8,099 nucleotides of DNA from JBBQSN01 sp038213835 (GCA_038213835.1 JBBQSN010000152.1:1-8099), one strand, 5' to 3'. Positions 1 to 6,906 are shown, counted from the stretch's first letter. The notes: generated by a model from the letters alone, not told the origin. A program made the numbers and translations.

Positions 1-335
1 GCGCCCCAGAGCAGCCCGAGGTCCTGCAGCCGCACCACGACCGGCCCGACCCGGCGGCTCGTGCTGCCGCACGCTCGCGCCACCGCGGCCGCGGTGAACG
101 GCTCGGGCAGGGCGCACGCGGCCTCGGCGACCTGCAGGGTCGGGCGGTCCAGCGCCGCGAGGGCGCGGTGCACGCTGACCCGGGCCGACGCGCGGACCGC
201 GAGCTGCAGGACGTCGGGCGGCGCGGGGTGGACCAGGTCAGGGCGGGCGCGCAGCAGCTCGACCAGCGCGGCGTCGTCGCGCACGCGCAGGTCGTCGGCG
301 AGGCTGCGCGGGGTCGCGCGCCGTCCGGTGGTCAT
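1..335 (-). CDS. Helicase-associated (XPB/Ssl2 N-terminal-like) domain protein, 5' part only
   Basis: This reading frame begins at an ATG (335-333) and stays open to the left edge, so only about the first 111 residues are present. The peptide starts MTTGRRATPRSLADDLRVRD, followed by DDAALVELLRARPDLVHP, an alanine-rich segment with RVSVHRALAALDRPTLQVAEA, and a winged-helix-like stretch (FTAAAVARACG, then VVVRLQDLGLLWG). The pattern of a residue-counting start, 'LLRARPDL.HP' and 'AL..LDR.TLQV.EA' resembles the N-terminus of the large actinobacterial proteins annotated as helicase-associated domain or XPB N-terminal-like proteins, which usually run to 700-800 residues and often lie next to an XPB-type repair helicase. 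That family call is from memory of the pattern; the diagnostic C-terminal part is missing. The role is probably DNA repair related, but unproven. No Shine-Dalgarno is visible, whereas a TACCGT box lies 7 bases before the ATG. It could instead be an unrelated winged-helix protein. Confidence 0.68.
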   Translation of the reverse strand, partial: MTTGRRATPRSLADDLRVRDDAALVELLRARPDLVHPAPPDVLQLAVRASARVSVHRALAALDRPTLQVAEAACALPEPFTAAAVARACGSTSRRVGPVVVRLQDLGLLWG

Positions 336-348
336 CCGGTCAACGGTA
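336..348 (-). promoter_or_regulatory. Putative -10 box for a leaderless transcript of the helicase-associated gene
   Basis: On the minus strand TACCGT (348-343) is followed by exactly 7 bases and then the ATG at 335. This TANNNT-N7-RTG arrangement is the usual actinobacterial leaderless start, with transcription beginning at or next to the initiation codon. No convincing -35 box or Shine-Dalgarno accompanies it. It would let this gene be transcribed separately from the DUF998-like gene, whose stop lies 27 bases upstream. Confidence 0.45.
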
Positions 349-362
349 CGCGCGGGTCGGGG

Positions 363-1004
363 TCACCGCCCCCGCGCGACCTCCGGGTAGGCGGCCGGCA
401 GCGACGTGCTCCACATCAGCAGGGCCGTCAGGAAGGTCCGTTCGGCCCACCCGTACACCCGCCCGGTGCCCTCGCGGGCCGCCAGCCGGTGGGTGAAGTA
501 CGTACTCGCCGGCAGCGCCACGGCCAGCGACGCCGCTGCCGCCAGCCGGGTGCGGCGGGGCAGCCGCTGGTCCAGAGCACCCAGCGCGGGAGCCAGGTGG
601 AAGGCCACCATGCCGACCCCGGCCGACCACACGTGAGCCCGGTGCCACCCCTGGCCGGCTGGCCCGTCCTTCGACTCGTCGGCCGGGAGCGGTGCGCCGG
701 TCGTCACCAACGTCCCCAGCCCGGACGCGGCCAACGCGACGGCCACCCCGTTGAGCCCCGCCTGCCGCGCCAGCTCGGCGTTGACCAGCTGGGCGGTGCC
801 CTGGACGACCTGGCCCACCGTCACCGGACCGGGGCACGGCTGCCCCGCGGCCGACAGCGCGCTGATGCTGCGGGTGGAGTGCGGCACGTCGGGGGTGCGG
901 TGGCCCGACCAGACCCAGCCGGCGGTGAACACCACCGGGGCGAGGGCCACCAGGGCGCGGGCCGCCGCCAGGAGGGCGTCGCCGCAGGGGGTCGTCCGGT
1001 CCAT
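363..1004 (-). CDS. DUF998-like integral membrane protein
   Basis: A 213-residue protein with about five hydrophobic segments: roughly residues 10-32, 84-103, 124-144, 154-172 and 185-206. The motif RSISALSAAGQPCPGP (about 46-60) after the first helix and GRVYGWAER (about 181-189) before the last one match the DUF998 family, whose members are small polytopic membrane proteins without an assigned activity. It sits in the cytoplasmic membrane and shows no catalytic residues that would suggest a reaction. The ATG at 1004 is preferred because it begins just before the first helix. An in-frame GTG at 1073 would add 23 Arg/Pro-rich residues, and a near-TANNNT sequence (CATCCT) lies 6 bases before it, so the longer form is possible. 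Neither start has a strong Shine-Dalgarno. The stop is 27 bases before the helicase-associated gene on the same strand. Confidence 0.75.
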   Translation of the reverse strand: MDRTTPCGDALLAAARALVALAPVVFTAGWVWSGHRTPDVPHSTRSISALSAAGQPCPGPVTVGQVVQGTAQLVNAELARQAGLNGVAVALAASGLGTLVTTGAPLPADESKDGPAGQGWHRAHVWSAGVGMVAFHLAPALGALDQRLPRRTRLAAAASLAVALPASTYFTHRLAAREGTGRVYGWAERTFLTALLMWSTSLPAAYPEVARGR

Positions 1005-1055
1005 GCCGGTGCTTCGGAGCCGGCCCGCGCGCGGACGGCCGGGGCGGGGGTGTCG

Positions 1056-1084
1056 TTGCCGTGCGCCAGTCACCGGGACAGGAT
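1056..1084 (+). promoter_or_regulatory. Candidate sigma-70-type promoter of the acyl-CoA synthetase gene
   Basis: TTGCCG (1056-1061) and CAGGAT (1079-1084) are separated by 17 bases, close to a housekeeping promoter. Transcription would start near 1091, giving a leader of about 57 bases before the ATG at 1148. The -10 departs from TANNNT only at its first base. On the opposite strand the same bases give CATCCT (1085-1080), so the region may serve the divergent DUF998-like gene as well. Confidence 0.4.
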
Positions 1085-1147
1085 GGCGGGACCTGGCACC
1101 GACATCGGTCGGTGGCGTCGCGGCAGGCCGACCCGAAGGAGTCGTCG

Positions 1148-2818
1148 ATGCTCAGCCGACCCGTCCCGTCCTACACCTCCGCCACGTCCGGCACCCCGTT
1201 GCTCGGGGAGACGATCGGCGACGACCTCGAGCGGACGGTCGCACGCTGGGGCGACCGGGAGGCCCTGGTCGACTGCGCCACCCACCGTCGCTGGACCTAC
1301 AACGAGCTCGACGTCGAGGTGGACGAGGTGGCGCTCGGGCTGCTGGCCCGCGGCATCGCCAAGGGCGACCGCGTGGGCATCTGGGCCCCGAACTGCGCCG
1401 AGTGGGTGCTGCTGCAGTACGCCACCGCCAAGATCGGAGCGGTGCTGGTCAACGTCAACCCGGCCTACCGCACGCACGAGCTGGCGTACGTGGTGAACCA
1501 GTCAGGGATGCGGATGCTGGTGTGCGCCAGCCGCTTCAGGACCAGCGACTACCGCGCGATGGTGCAGCAGGTGCGCGCCGACTGCCCCGGCCTGACCGAC
1601 GTGGTCGTGGTGAGCGAGCCGTTCGAGCCGGACGCCGCCCCGGGCGTGCACGTGGCCGAGGACGGCTGGCGCCGGCTCGTCGACATCGGGGGCCAGGCCG
1701 ACCACGCCCTGCTGGTCGCGCGGATGGCCGAGCTCTCCCCGGACCACCCGATCAACATCCAGTACACCTCCGGGACGACGGGCTTCCCCAAGGGCGCGAC
1801 GCTCTCGCACCACAACATCCTGAACAACGGCTACTTCGTCGGCGAGCTGCTGCGGTACACCGAGCAGGACCGGGTGGCGGTCCCGGTGCCCTTCTACCAC
1901 TGCTTCGGGATGGTGATGGGCAACCTCGCATGCACCTCGCACGGCGCCGCGATCGTGATCCCCGCCCCGACCTTCGACCCCGCCGCCACGCTGCGGGCCG
2001 TCGCCGAGGAGCGCTGCACGTCGCTGTACGGCGTCCCGACGATGTTCATCGCCGAGCTCGGCCTGGAGGGCTTCGCCGAGTTCGACCTGTCGACGCTGCG
2101 CACCGGGATCATGGCCGGCTCGCCGTGCCCGGTCGAGGTGATGACGCGGGTGATCGACGAGATGAACATGGCCGAGGTGGCGATCTCCTACGGCATGACC
2201 GAGACCTCGCCGGTCTCGACGATGACGCGGCACGACGACGACCTGGTGCGACGAACCCAGACGGTCGGCCGCACCATGCCCCACCTGGAGTCCAAGATCG
2301 TCGATCCCGCAACGGGTCTGACCGTTCCGCGCGGCACCACCGGCGAGCTGTGCACCCGCGGGCACACCGTGATGCTGGGCTACTGGGACGAGCCGGAGCA
2401 GACCGCCGAGGCGATCGACGCCGCACGCTGGATGCACACCGGCGACCTCGCGGTGATGGACGACGACGGCTACGTCGCCATCTCGGGGCGGATCAAGGAC
2501 ATGGTCATCCGCGGCGGCGAGAACGTCTATCCGCGCGAGATCGAGGAGTTCCTCTACGCCCACCCGGACGTCGCCGACGTGCAGGTGATCGGCGTCCCCG
2601 ACGAGCAGCTGGGGGAGGAGCTGATGGCGTGGGTGGTGATGGAGCCCGGGCGCGACGCGCTCACGCCCGAGGCCGTGCGGGCGTTCTGCGCCGACCGGCT
2701 GGCCCGCTACAAGGTGCCGCGGTACGTGCACGTCGTCGAGGGCTTCCCGATGACGGTGACGGGCAAGGTGCGCAAGGTCGAGATGCGCGAGGAGGCCGTC
2801 CGGCTGCTCGGACCGTGA
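1148..2818 (+). CDS. AMP-forming fatty-acyl-CoA synthetase (AMP-binding family, FadD type)
   Basis: A 556-residue cytoplasmic or membrane-associated enzyme of the ANL superfamily that activates a carboxylic acid with ATP to an acyl-adenylate and transfers it to CoA. The signature motifs are present and in order: P-loop YTSGTTGFPKG (206-216), YGMTE (348-352), MHTGD with Asp433, hinge-region GRIKDMVIRGGENVYPREIE (447-466), and C-terminal PMTVTGKVRK (534-543) with Lys540 as the adenylation lysine. Length and the stretch IWAPNCAEWV.LQYATAKIGA are typical of actinobacterial FadD2/FadD35 and ACSF2-like medium- to long-chain fatty-acyl-CoA ligases; the exact substrate cannot be read from sequence. 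The ATG at 1148 is chosen because GAAGGAG (1135-1141) lies 6 bases before it, although the frame is open further upstream. The gene is divergent from the DUF998-like gene and convergent with the epimerase-like gene, with 9 bases between the stop codons, so it is probably monocistronic. Confidence 0.93.
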   Translation: MLSRPVPSYTSATSGTPLLGETIGDDLERTVARWGDREALVDCATHRRWTYNELDVEVDEVALGLLARGIAKGDRVGIWAPNCAEWVLLQYATAKIGAVLVNVNPAYRTHELAYVVNQSGMRMLVCASRFRTSDYRAMVQQVRADCPGLTDVVVVSEPFEPDAAPGVHVAEDGWRRLVDIGGQADHALLVARMAELSPDHPINIQYTSGTTGFPKGATLSHHNILNNGYFVGELLRYTEQDRVAVPVPFYHCFGMVMGNLACTSHGAAIVIPAPTFDPAATLRAVAEERCTSLYGVPTMFIAELGLEGFAEFDLSTLRTGIMAGSPCPVEVMTRVIDEMNMAEVAISYGMTETSPVSTMTRHDDDLVRRTQTVGRTMPHLESKIVDPATGLTVPRGTTGELCTRGHTVMLGYWDEPEQTAEAIDAARWMHTGDLAVMDDDGYVAISGRIKDMVIRGGENVYPREIEEFLYAHPDVADVQVIGVPDEQLGEELMAWVVMEPGRDALTPEAVRAFCADRLARYKVPRYVHVVEGFPMTVTGKVRKVEMREEAVRLLGP

Positions 2819-2830
2819 GCCCGGGGCTCA
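2816..2830. repeat. 15-bp palindrome containing both convergent stop codons; possible bidirectional terminator
   Basis: TGAGCCC-G-GGGCTCA is a perfect inverted repeat. Its left arm begins with the TGA of the acyl-CoA synthetase (2816-2818), and its right arm holds the TGA of the epimerase-like gene read on the minus strand (2830-2828). Short GACC (2811-2814) and GGTC (2834-2837) arms could lengthen the stem. There is no T-run, as is common for actinobacterial terminators. A terminator role is inferred. Confidence 0.5.
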
Positions 2831-3397
2831 GCTGGTCAGGTCGCGCAGCCGGGGCGCGGCGGCGTCCTTGGCCGACAGCACGGCGGGGTCGTCGGCGACC
2901 AGTGGCAGCGGCCAGTCGATGCCGAGGTCGTCGTCCAGCGGGGTGACGGCCTGTCCGGCCATCCCGGGCACCCACTCGGCGTCGAAGCAGTACAGGTACT
3001 CGCACCCGCCCTCGCTCACCGCCTGGAAGCCGTTGGCCACTCCGCGCGGCACCAGGACCTGCACGCCCGGGACGAGGGCGACGGTCACGACCGCTGCACG
3101 CGTGGGTGAGCCCGCCCGCAGGTCGACGTAGGCGCCGAACGCCTCGCCGTGCACGACGCCGACGAGCTTGACCATGTCCTCGGCGTGCAGCGCGCGGACG
3201 CCGCCGCGGTGGGTGAAGGTGGCGTTCACCTGCTTCACCGCGCCCATGCCGGGCAGGTCGCCCGAGCTGAACACCGACGCGCGGTAGATCTCGCGGACCC
3301 GGCCGCGCGGCTCGGTCACCTGTTTCGTCGTGACGACGAGCAGCCCCTCGATCGCGGTCTGCTCGGTCCGGAAGGGGACGATCTGCACGTCGGGCAC
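2828..3397 (-). CDS. dTDP-4-dehydrorhamnose 3,5-epimerase (RmlC-like) family protein
   Basis: A 189-residue cupin of the RmlC family, which epimerises 4-keto nucleotide sugars during deoxysugar synthesis in the cytosol. Family landmarks occur in order: IEGLLVV near the start, RG at 31-32, KQVNATFTHRGGVRALH (55-71), KLVGVVHGEAFGAYVDLR (77-94) with GSPT after it, VPRGVANGFQAV (116-127), EYLYCFDAEWVPG (133-145), DDLGIDWPLPL (156-166) and LSAKDAAAP (174-182). By alignment from memory with mycobacterial RmlC, His71 and Asp178 form the catalytic dyad, Lys77 binds substrate and Tyr136 is the catalytic tyrosine. Two usual active-site residues differ: Trp142 replaces a tyrosine and Asn122 replaces the histidine of 'AHGF'. 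That suggests a different sugar or only one epimerisation. No other sugar gene is in the window. The start is GTG at 3397, preceded by a TAGGGT box and no Shine-Dalgarno. Confidence 0.85.
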   Translation of the reverse strand: MPDVQIVPFRTEQTAIEGLLVVTTKQVTEPRGRVREIYRASVFSSGDLPGMGAVKQVNATFTHRGGVRALHAEDMVKLVGVVHGEAFGAYVDLRAGSPTRAAVVTVALVPGVQVLVPRGVANGFQAVSEGGCEYLYCFDAEWVPGMAGQAVTPLDDDLGIDWPLPLVADDPAVLSAKDAAAPRLRDLTS

Positions 3398-3411
3398 GGC
3401 ACCGGACCCTA
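3398..3411 (-). promoter_or_regulatory. Putative -10 box for leaderless transcription of the epimerase-like gene
   Basis: On the minus strand TAGGGT (3411-3406) is followed by 8 bases and the GTG start at 3397. This spacing would place the transcript start at or within a base or two of the GTG. There is no purine-rich Shine-Dalgarno in the gap. A -35 box is not obvious. Confidence 0.5.
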
Positions 3412-3439
3412 CCCCAGCGGACGCGATCGACCCGACGGC

Positions 3440-3477
3440 CGAAGGGCCCCGCCGGCTGGTGCCGGCGGGGCCCTTCG
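3440..3477 (-). terminator. Strong terminator hairpin after the S8 protease gene
   Basis: A perfect 17-bp stem (3440-3456 with 3461-3477) closes a 4-base loop. It lies 38 bases past the protease stop and before the -10 box of the epimerase-like gene, so it should keep protease transcription out of that gene. CGAAGGGCCCC/GGGGCCCTTCG stems of this kind are common actinobacterial terminators without a long U tract. Confidence 0.8.
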
Positions 3478-3487
3478 TCGTGCGGGT

Positions 3488-3506
3488 GGCGCTGGTGGTC
3501 AGCGCC
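3488..3506 (-). terminator. Second, smaller hairpin in tandem with the main terminator
   Basis: GGCGCTG (3488-3494) and CAGCGCC (3500-3506) form a perfect 7-bp stem with a 5-base loop. It lies between the protease stop codon (3516-3518) and the 17-bp stem, so the transcript would end in two successive hairpins. It may help termination or protect the 3' end. Confidence 0.45.
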
Positions 3507-3515
3507 GGGGTGCGG

Positions 3516-6500
3516 TCAGCGGACCTCGAGGAAGGCCAAGCTGCCCTCGCCGTTCGGGTCCGCGAAGCCCACCCAGCCGAAGTAGTCCTGGGTCTCCTCC
3601 AGACCGGCCCACTCGAGGGTGAAGTCCTCGGGAGTTCCGGCGACCACCTGGGCGGAGGCCGGGTCGACCGTCAGGTTGCCGGTCGGACCGGCGACGCTCC
3701 AGCCGCGGTAGTCGTACGTGCCGTCAGCGCCGGCGTAGTGGTGGACGTAGACCTCGAGCGGCAGCCCCGTCTGGGCGCTCCCGCCGACCGTCAGGGTAAT
3801 TTCCTCGTCCGCGGAACCGGTGGCGGACACCGCTACCGGCGCCGTGCCACCCGCGACGTACACGAACAGGTCGAAGTCCGAGGAGTCGTTGGCGTCCACG
3901 CTGAACCGCAGCGCGGTTGTGGCGTCGGTCGTCAGCTCGTACTTGGCGACCGACGGACCGGCAGCCGGGGCGGCCGGGTCGAAGGCGAGCGCGTTGGCGA
4001 CCAGCGTGTCGCTCACCGGCGTGGTGCCGACGAGGCCGCCGACGCTGGTGCTGAGGGTGCCGGAGAAGCCGGGCGTGGCGGTGATCACGTGCGAGCCGGA
4101 AGGCTTGCCGGTGGTCTTGATGTCGGTCTCGCTGAGCGACAGGAGCGTGCCGCGCATCGCGACCGGGAGCCGGACCGTGGTCTTGTCGGCACCGGTGTAG
4201 TTGACGCTGCCGGTGGCCCACTCATCGACCGGGGTGCTGGCGAGCTTGGTGAAGGTGAGCGAGACGGTCTTCTTCTCGCCGACCTTCTTGAACGTCACCC
4301 GCGGGGTGTCGGTCGTGACGCGCCAGCCGGGCAGGTCGGCCGAGAACCGGAAGGTCTGGTTCTTGGCCGTGCTCGTCATGGTGCGCTCGGTGGTGATGGT
4401 GCCGGGGACGGCACCCGCGGCGATCGACGCCTGGTTGAGGTCGGTGCCGGAGATCGGCTCGGCACCCGGGAAGGTGGCGTAGCCCTCTCCCACGAGGTAG
4501 CCGATCCAGTCCGAGACGCCGTGGTCGAAGACCACGCCCGGGCGGGAGGCCAGCGACGGCATCACGTTGCCGGCGCCCTGCTCGAACGGCGAGGTGGTGC
4601 CGACCGTGTCGCGGGCGGTGGTCATCATCGCGGACTTGATCTCCATGGGGGACCAGTCCTTGTGCACGGCCTTGATCACGGCGGCGATGCCCGCGATGTG
4701 CGGGGCGGCCATCGACGTGCCGGACAGCAGGTCGTAGTCGCGGCCGCTGTGGTTGAACGGGGTCACCGCGGCCAGCACGTCGACACCAGGGGCGGCGAGG
4801 TCGGGCTTGAGGATGTCCCCGCCGGTGGTGGTCGACGGACCCCGCGAGGAGAAGTCGGCCACGGCCGGGACCCGGGTCGTCGACACGTCGTCGGCGTCCA
4901 GGGCCACGATGGCGCCCGTGGCGCCGGCGGTGGCGGCGTAGGTCGTCACCGGGCCGTAGGCGTCGCTGTTCAGGTGGATCGACGGCACGTAGTGCAGGTC
5001 GCCGTTCAGCGAGTTGGGCGTCGGGTTGATCAGCACCATGCCGGCGCCGCCCTTGTCGCGGACCTCCTGGGACTTCTCGACCCGGGCGTTGACACCGCGT
5101 TCGCAGACGACGAGCTTGTCGGCGACCGCGTCGGCGTCGAGGCTGCCGAGCAGGCACAGGGCGGCGTCGGCCTCGGTCTGGCCCTCAGCGGCCGCGTCAC
5201 GCGACAGCACCATCGGGGTCTGCGCCGGCAGCTCGCTGGTGCTGGAGGCACCGATGAACTCCCGGCCGTCACCGAGCACGAGCTTCTTCTCGTTGATCTT
5301 GTGGGTGCTCGCGGCGACCGTGGTGAGCCAGGGGCTCGGGTGGTCCAGCGTGCTCTCGCCCGGGCCGCTGTTGCCGGCCGAGGCCGAGACGAAGACGCCG
5401 GCGGCGGCTGCGTTGAGGTAGGAGATCTCGACCGGGTCGATGACCGCGGACTCCGAGCCACTACCGATGGAGTAGTTGATGACGTCGACACCGTCGGCGA
5501 CGGCGTCCTCGATCGCGGCGACCATGTCGTCCGTGGCGCAGCCGTCGCCGACCTCGGGAAGGCCGGTCCAGCAGACCTTGTACGCGGCGATCTGAGCGCC
5601 CGGGGCCATGCCGGAGATGGTGCCGAAGTCGGTGCCGTCGACGTTCACGTTGCGGACGACGTTGCCCGCGGCGGTGGAGGCGGTGTGCGAGCCGTGGCCG
5701 TCGCCGTCACGCGGGGACAGGTACTCGTCCTCGGAGATGTTGTCCGCGTCGAAGCCGTCGACGTAGTAGCGAGCACCGACGACCTTGCCGTTGCACTCCT
5801 CGCCGGAGCCGTCCTCACCGAGGACGCACTCGCCGTTCCAGCCCTTCGGCGCCTTGTTGTAGCTGTTCTTCGCGAACGGGCGGAACGAAGGGTTCTCGTA
5901 CCAGATGCCCGTGTCCAGGACGCCGACGACCACGCCGCGGCCCGCGTTCCAGCGACCGCCCGCGTCGGCCCACAGCTTGGGCATCTGGAGGAACCGCGGC
6001 GACTGGTCGGTCTGCGGCTGCCGCAGCTCGGTCTTGGTGATCGCCAGGACGTTCTTCGTCGAGGCCAGCTTGGCGGCCTGCGTGGCCGTCAGGTAGGTCG
6101 TCGCACCGTTGAAGACCACGGAGTGGTTGGCCTGGGCCCGGGCCCCGACCACGTCGAGCGCGGCCTTCTGGGTCTTGACCAGCTTGGACTCGTAGCTCTT
6201 CGCGGCAGCCGACTCTGTGTCGAGCTTCTGCCCCTCGGTCGCCTTGGTGGCCGCGAAACCGCGGATGTCGCCCTCGTAGGTGGCCAGGGGCTCACCCACG
6301 AACTGGACCAGGTAGTCGCCGGCCTTGTAGTCGGCCGGGTCGGTGGACAGCGCCTTGTTCCCTCCGGAGGAGACGACGGTGAGGTCGTCGGCGGAGGGGG
6401 CGGCTGTCGCGGCGGTGGCGGCGGGCGCCATCAGGCTGACGGTGGTTGCCACCGCTGCGCCGATGGCCAGCGTGGCGAAGCGCCGGGTGCGGCGCCTCCC

Positions 6501-6521
6501 GCTGGTGAAGGTGGATGACAC
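3516..6521 (-). CDS. Secreted S8 (subtilisin-family) serine protease with propeptide, PA and C-terminal beta domains
   Basis: A 1001-residue extracellular protease precursor. Residues 9-14 (RRRTRR), a hydrophobic core at about 15-33 and an Ala-rich AxA region ending near 40 form a signal peptide. An I9-type inhibitor propeptide follows (about 68-168, from YLVQFVGEPL). The catalytic domain has Asp203 in GVLDTGIW, His276 in GDGHGSHTAS, oxyanion Asn384 in SAGNSGPG and Ser603 in SGTSMAAPH. A protease-associated (PA) insertion lies between Asn and Ser (about 434-550). After the Ser, HKDWSPMEIKSAMMTTA and a Fn3-like domain (about 690-790) match the plant cucumisin-like subfamily; a pre-peptidase C-terminal-like domain with DFDLFVYVAGG ends the protein. 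No sortase motif or anchor was seen, so it is probably released. The triad is intact. The GTG at 6521 is chosen because AGGAGG (6535-6530) lies 8 bases before it and directly precedes the signal peptide. The frame is open for 98 more codons upstream, but these look non-coding. Substrate unknown. Confidence 0.95.
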   Translation of the reverse strand: MSSTFTSGRRRTRRFATLAIGAAVATTVSLMAPAATAATAAPSADDLTVVSSGGNKALSTDPADYKAGDYLVQFVGEPLATYEGDIRGFAATKATEGQKLDTESAAAKSYESKLVKTQKAALDVVGARAQANHSVVFNGATTYLTATQAAKLASTKNVLAITKTELRQPQTDQSPRFLQMPKLWADAGGRWNAGRGVVVGVLDTGIWYENPSFRPFAKNSYNKAPKGWNGECVLGEDGSGEECNGKVVGARYYVDGFDADNISEDEYLSPRDGDGHGSHTASTAAGNVVRNVNVDGTDFGTISGMAPGAQIAAYKVCWTGLPEVGDGCATDDMVAAIEDAVADGVDVINYSIGSGSESAVIDPVEISYLNAAAAGVFVSASAGNSGPGESTLDHPSPWLTTVAASTHKINEKKLVLGDGREFIGASSTSELPAQTPMVLSRDAAAEGQTEADAALCLLGSLDADAVADKLVVCERGVNARVEKSQEVRDKGGAGMVLINPTPNSLNGDLHYVPSIHLNSDAYGPVTTYAATAGATGAIVALDADDVSTTRVPAVADFSSRGPSTTTGGDILKPDLAAPGVDVLAAVTPFNHSGRDYDLLSGTSMAAPHIAGIAAVIKAVHKDWSPMEIKSAMMTTARDTVGTTSPFEQGAGNVMPSLASRPGVVFDHGVSDWIGYLVGEGYATFPGAEPISGTDLNQASIAAGAVPGTITTERTMTSTAKNQTFRFSADLPGWRVTTDTPRVTFKKVGEKKTVSLTFTKLASTPVDEWATGSVNYTGADKTTVRLPVAMRGTLLSLSETDIKTTGKPSGSHVITATPGFSGTLSTSVGGLVGTTPVSDTLVANALAFDPAAPAAGPSVAKYELTTDATTALRFSVDANDSSDFDLFVYVAGGTAPVAVSATGSADEEITLTVGGSAQTGLPLEVYVHHYAGADGTYDYRGWSVAGPTGNLTVDPASAQVVAGTPEDFTLEWAGLEETQDYFGWVGFADPNGEGSLAFLEVR

Positions 6522-6529
6522 GGGTACGG

Positions 6530-6535
6530 CCTCCT
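6530..6535 (-). promoter_or_regulatory. Ribosome binding site fixing the S8 protease start
   Basis: AGGAGG on the minus strand with an 8-base gap to the GTG at 6521. It decides this start against longer in-frame options up to 6815. Confidence 0.85.
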
Positions 6536-6674
6536 GGTTGGTCGTGCAGATCTGGTCCAGCGGGGGGACCGGCAGCGGACTGCCGGCAGAGGGAGAAGGC
6601 GACCGAGGAGGCCCCACCCACGAGCACCGCAGCTGTGGCGCGCCGGGAGACCCGGACGCGCGAGCGGCGGGTCG

Positions 6675-6703
6675 ATCACACTCTGTGCGGGCGGCGCCGT
6701 CAA
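6675..6703 (-). promoter_or_regulatory. Candidate sigma-70-type promoter of the S8 protease gene
   Basis: On the minus strand TTGACG (6703-6698) and TGTGAT (6680-6675) are separated by 17 bases. The -35 matches the consensus at five of six positions and the -10 at four of six. Transcription would start near 6668, leaving a long leader of about 147 bases before the GTG, room for post-transcriptional control. Confidence 0.55.
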
Positions 6704-6762
6704 GGGTCTGCCCCGAACAGCGCATCAACCTGGGAGGTTCATGTGCCGACCCCTGGTGCGGC

Positions 6763-6779
6763 AGGAGGAACGCCGCATG
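6763..6779 (+). promoter_or_regulatory. Shine-Dalgarno plus ATG in frame with and upstream of larE
   Basis: AGGAGG (6763-6768) is 8 bases before an ATG (6777-6779) that is in frame with larE, with no stop between. It would add 56 residues, Arg/Pro/Gly-rich with no recognised motif, to the N-terminus. The spacing is ideal, yet the extension does not resemble LarE, so it may be chance, a remnant or a real alternative start. Confidence 0.35.
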
Positions 6780-6833
6780 ATTGGTGCATTGCCAGGATTC
6801 GCCCGGTTGGCCCAACGGGCGTGGCCCCGGTCA

Positions 6834-6879
6834 CCCTGCGTGCAGGGCGTCCCGGTGGGTGGCAGGTCGGCCTGCACGC
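6834..6879. repeat. Overlapping inverted repeats upstream of larE
   Basis: CCCTGC-GT-GCAGGG (6834-6847) is a perfect dyad. Its core is reused in a longer inverted repeat, GCGTGCAGG (6838-6846) with CCTGCACGC (6871-6879), separated by 24 bases. Such nested symmetry could be an operator or alternative RNA hairpins. Function is unknown. Confidence 0.5.
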
Positions 6880-6906
6880 CGGCGAGCGCGCTGCGGGTGC
6901 CGGGTG

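Noticed and set aside
168..1496. A 442-codon plus-strand open frame across the left part of the window, and a 731-codon one from 751
   Set aside because: Both cross the real minus-strand genes and the start of the synthetase in wrong frames, with Arg/Pro/Gly-rich sequence and no recognisable domain.
1502..2731. A 409-codon minus-strand open frame inside the acyl-CoA synthetase gene
   Set aside because: His/Arg/Gly-rich shadow translation, no motif and no start signal; the plus strand has all AMP-binding motifs.
3330..6518. A 1062-codon open frame on the plus strand, antisense to almost the whole S8 protease gene and ending 3 bases from its start
   Set aside because: Its translation is low-complexity Gly/Arg/Val/Asp-rich with no family motif, while the minus strand encodes a complete protease with an intact triad. 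Long antisense frames are expected opposite genes with strong G/C third-position bias.
6522..6668. A riboswitch (c-di-AMP ydaO type or other) in the protease leader
   Set aside because: I looked for conserved core motifs and found only one small hairpin; nothing matched a known class.
6522..6815. An N-terminal extension of the S8 protease up to 6815 (98 codons)
   Set aside because: It would place the signal peptide internally, crosses the -35/-10 promoter, and the Shine-Dalgarno at 6535-6530 fixes the start at 6521.
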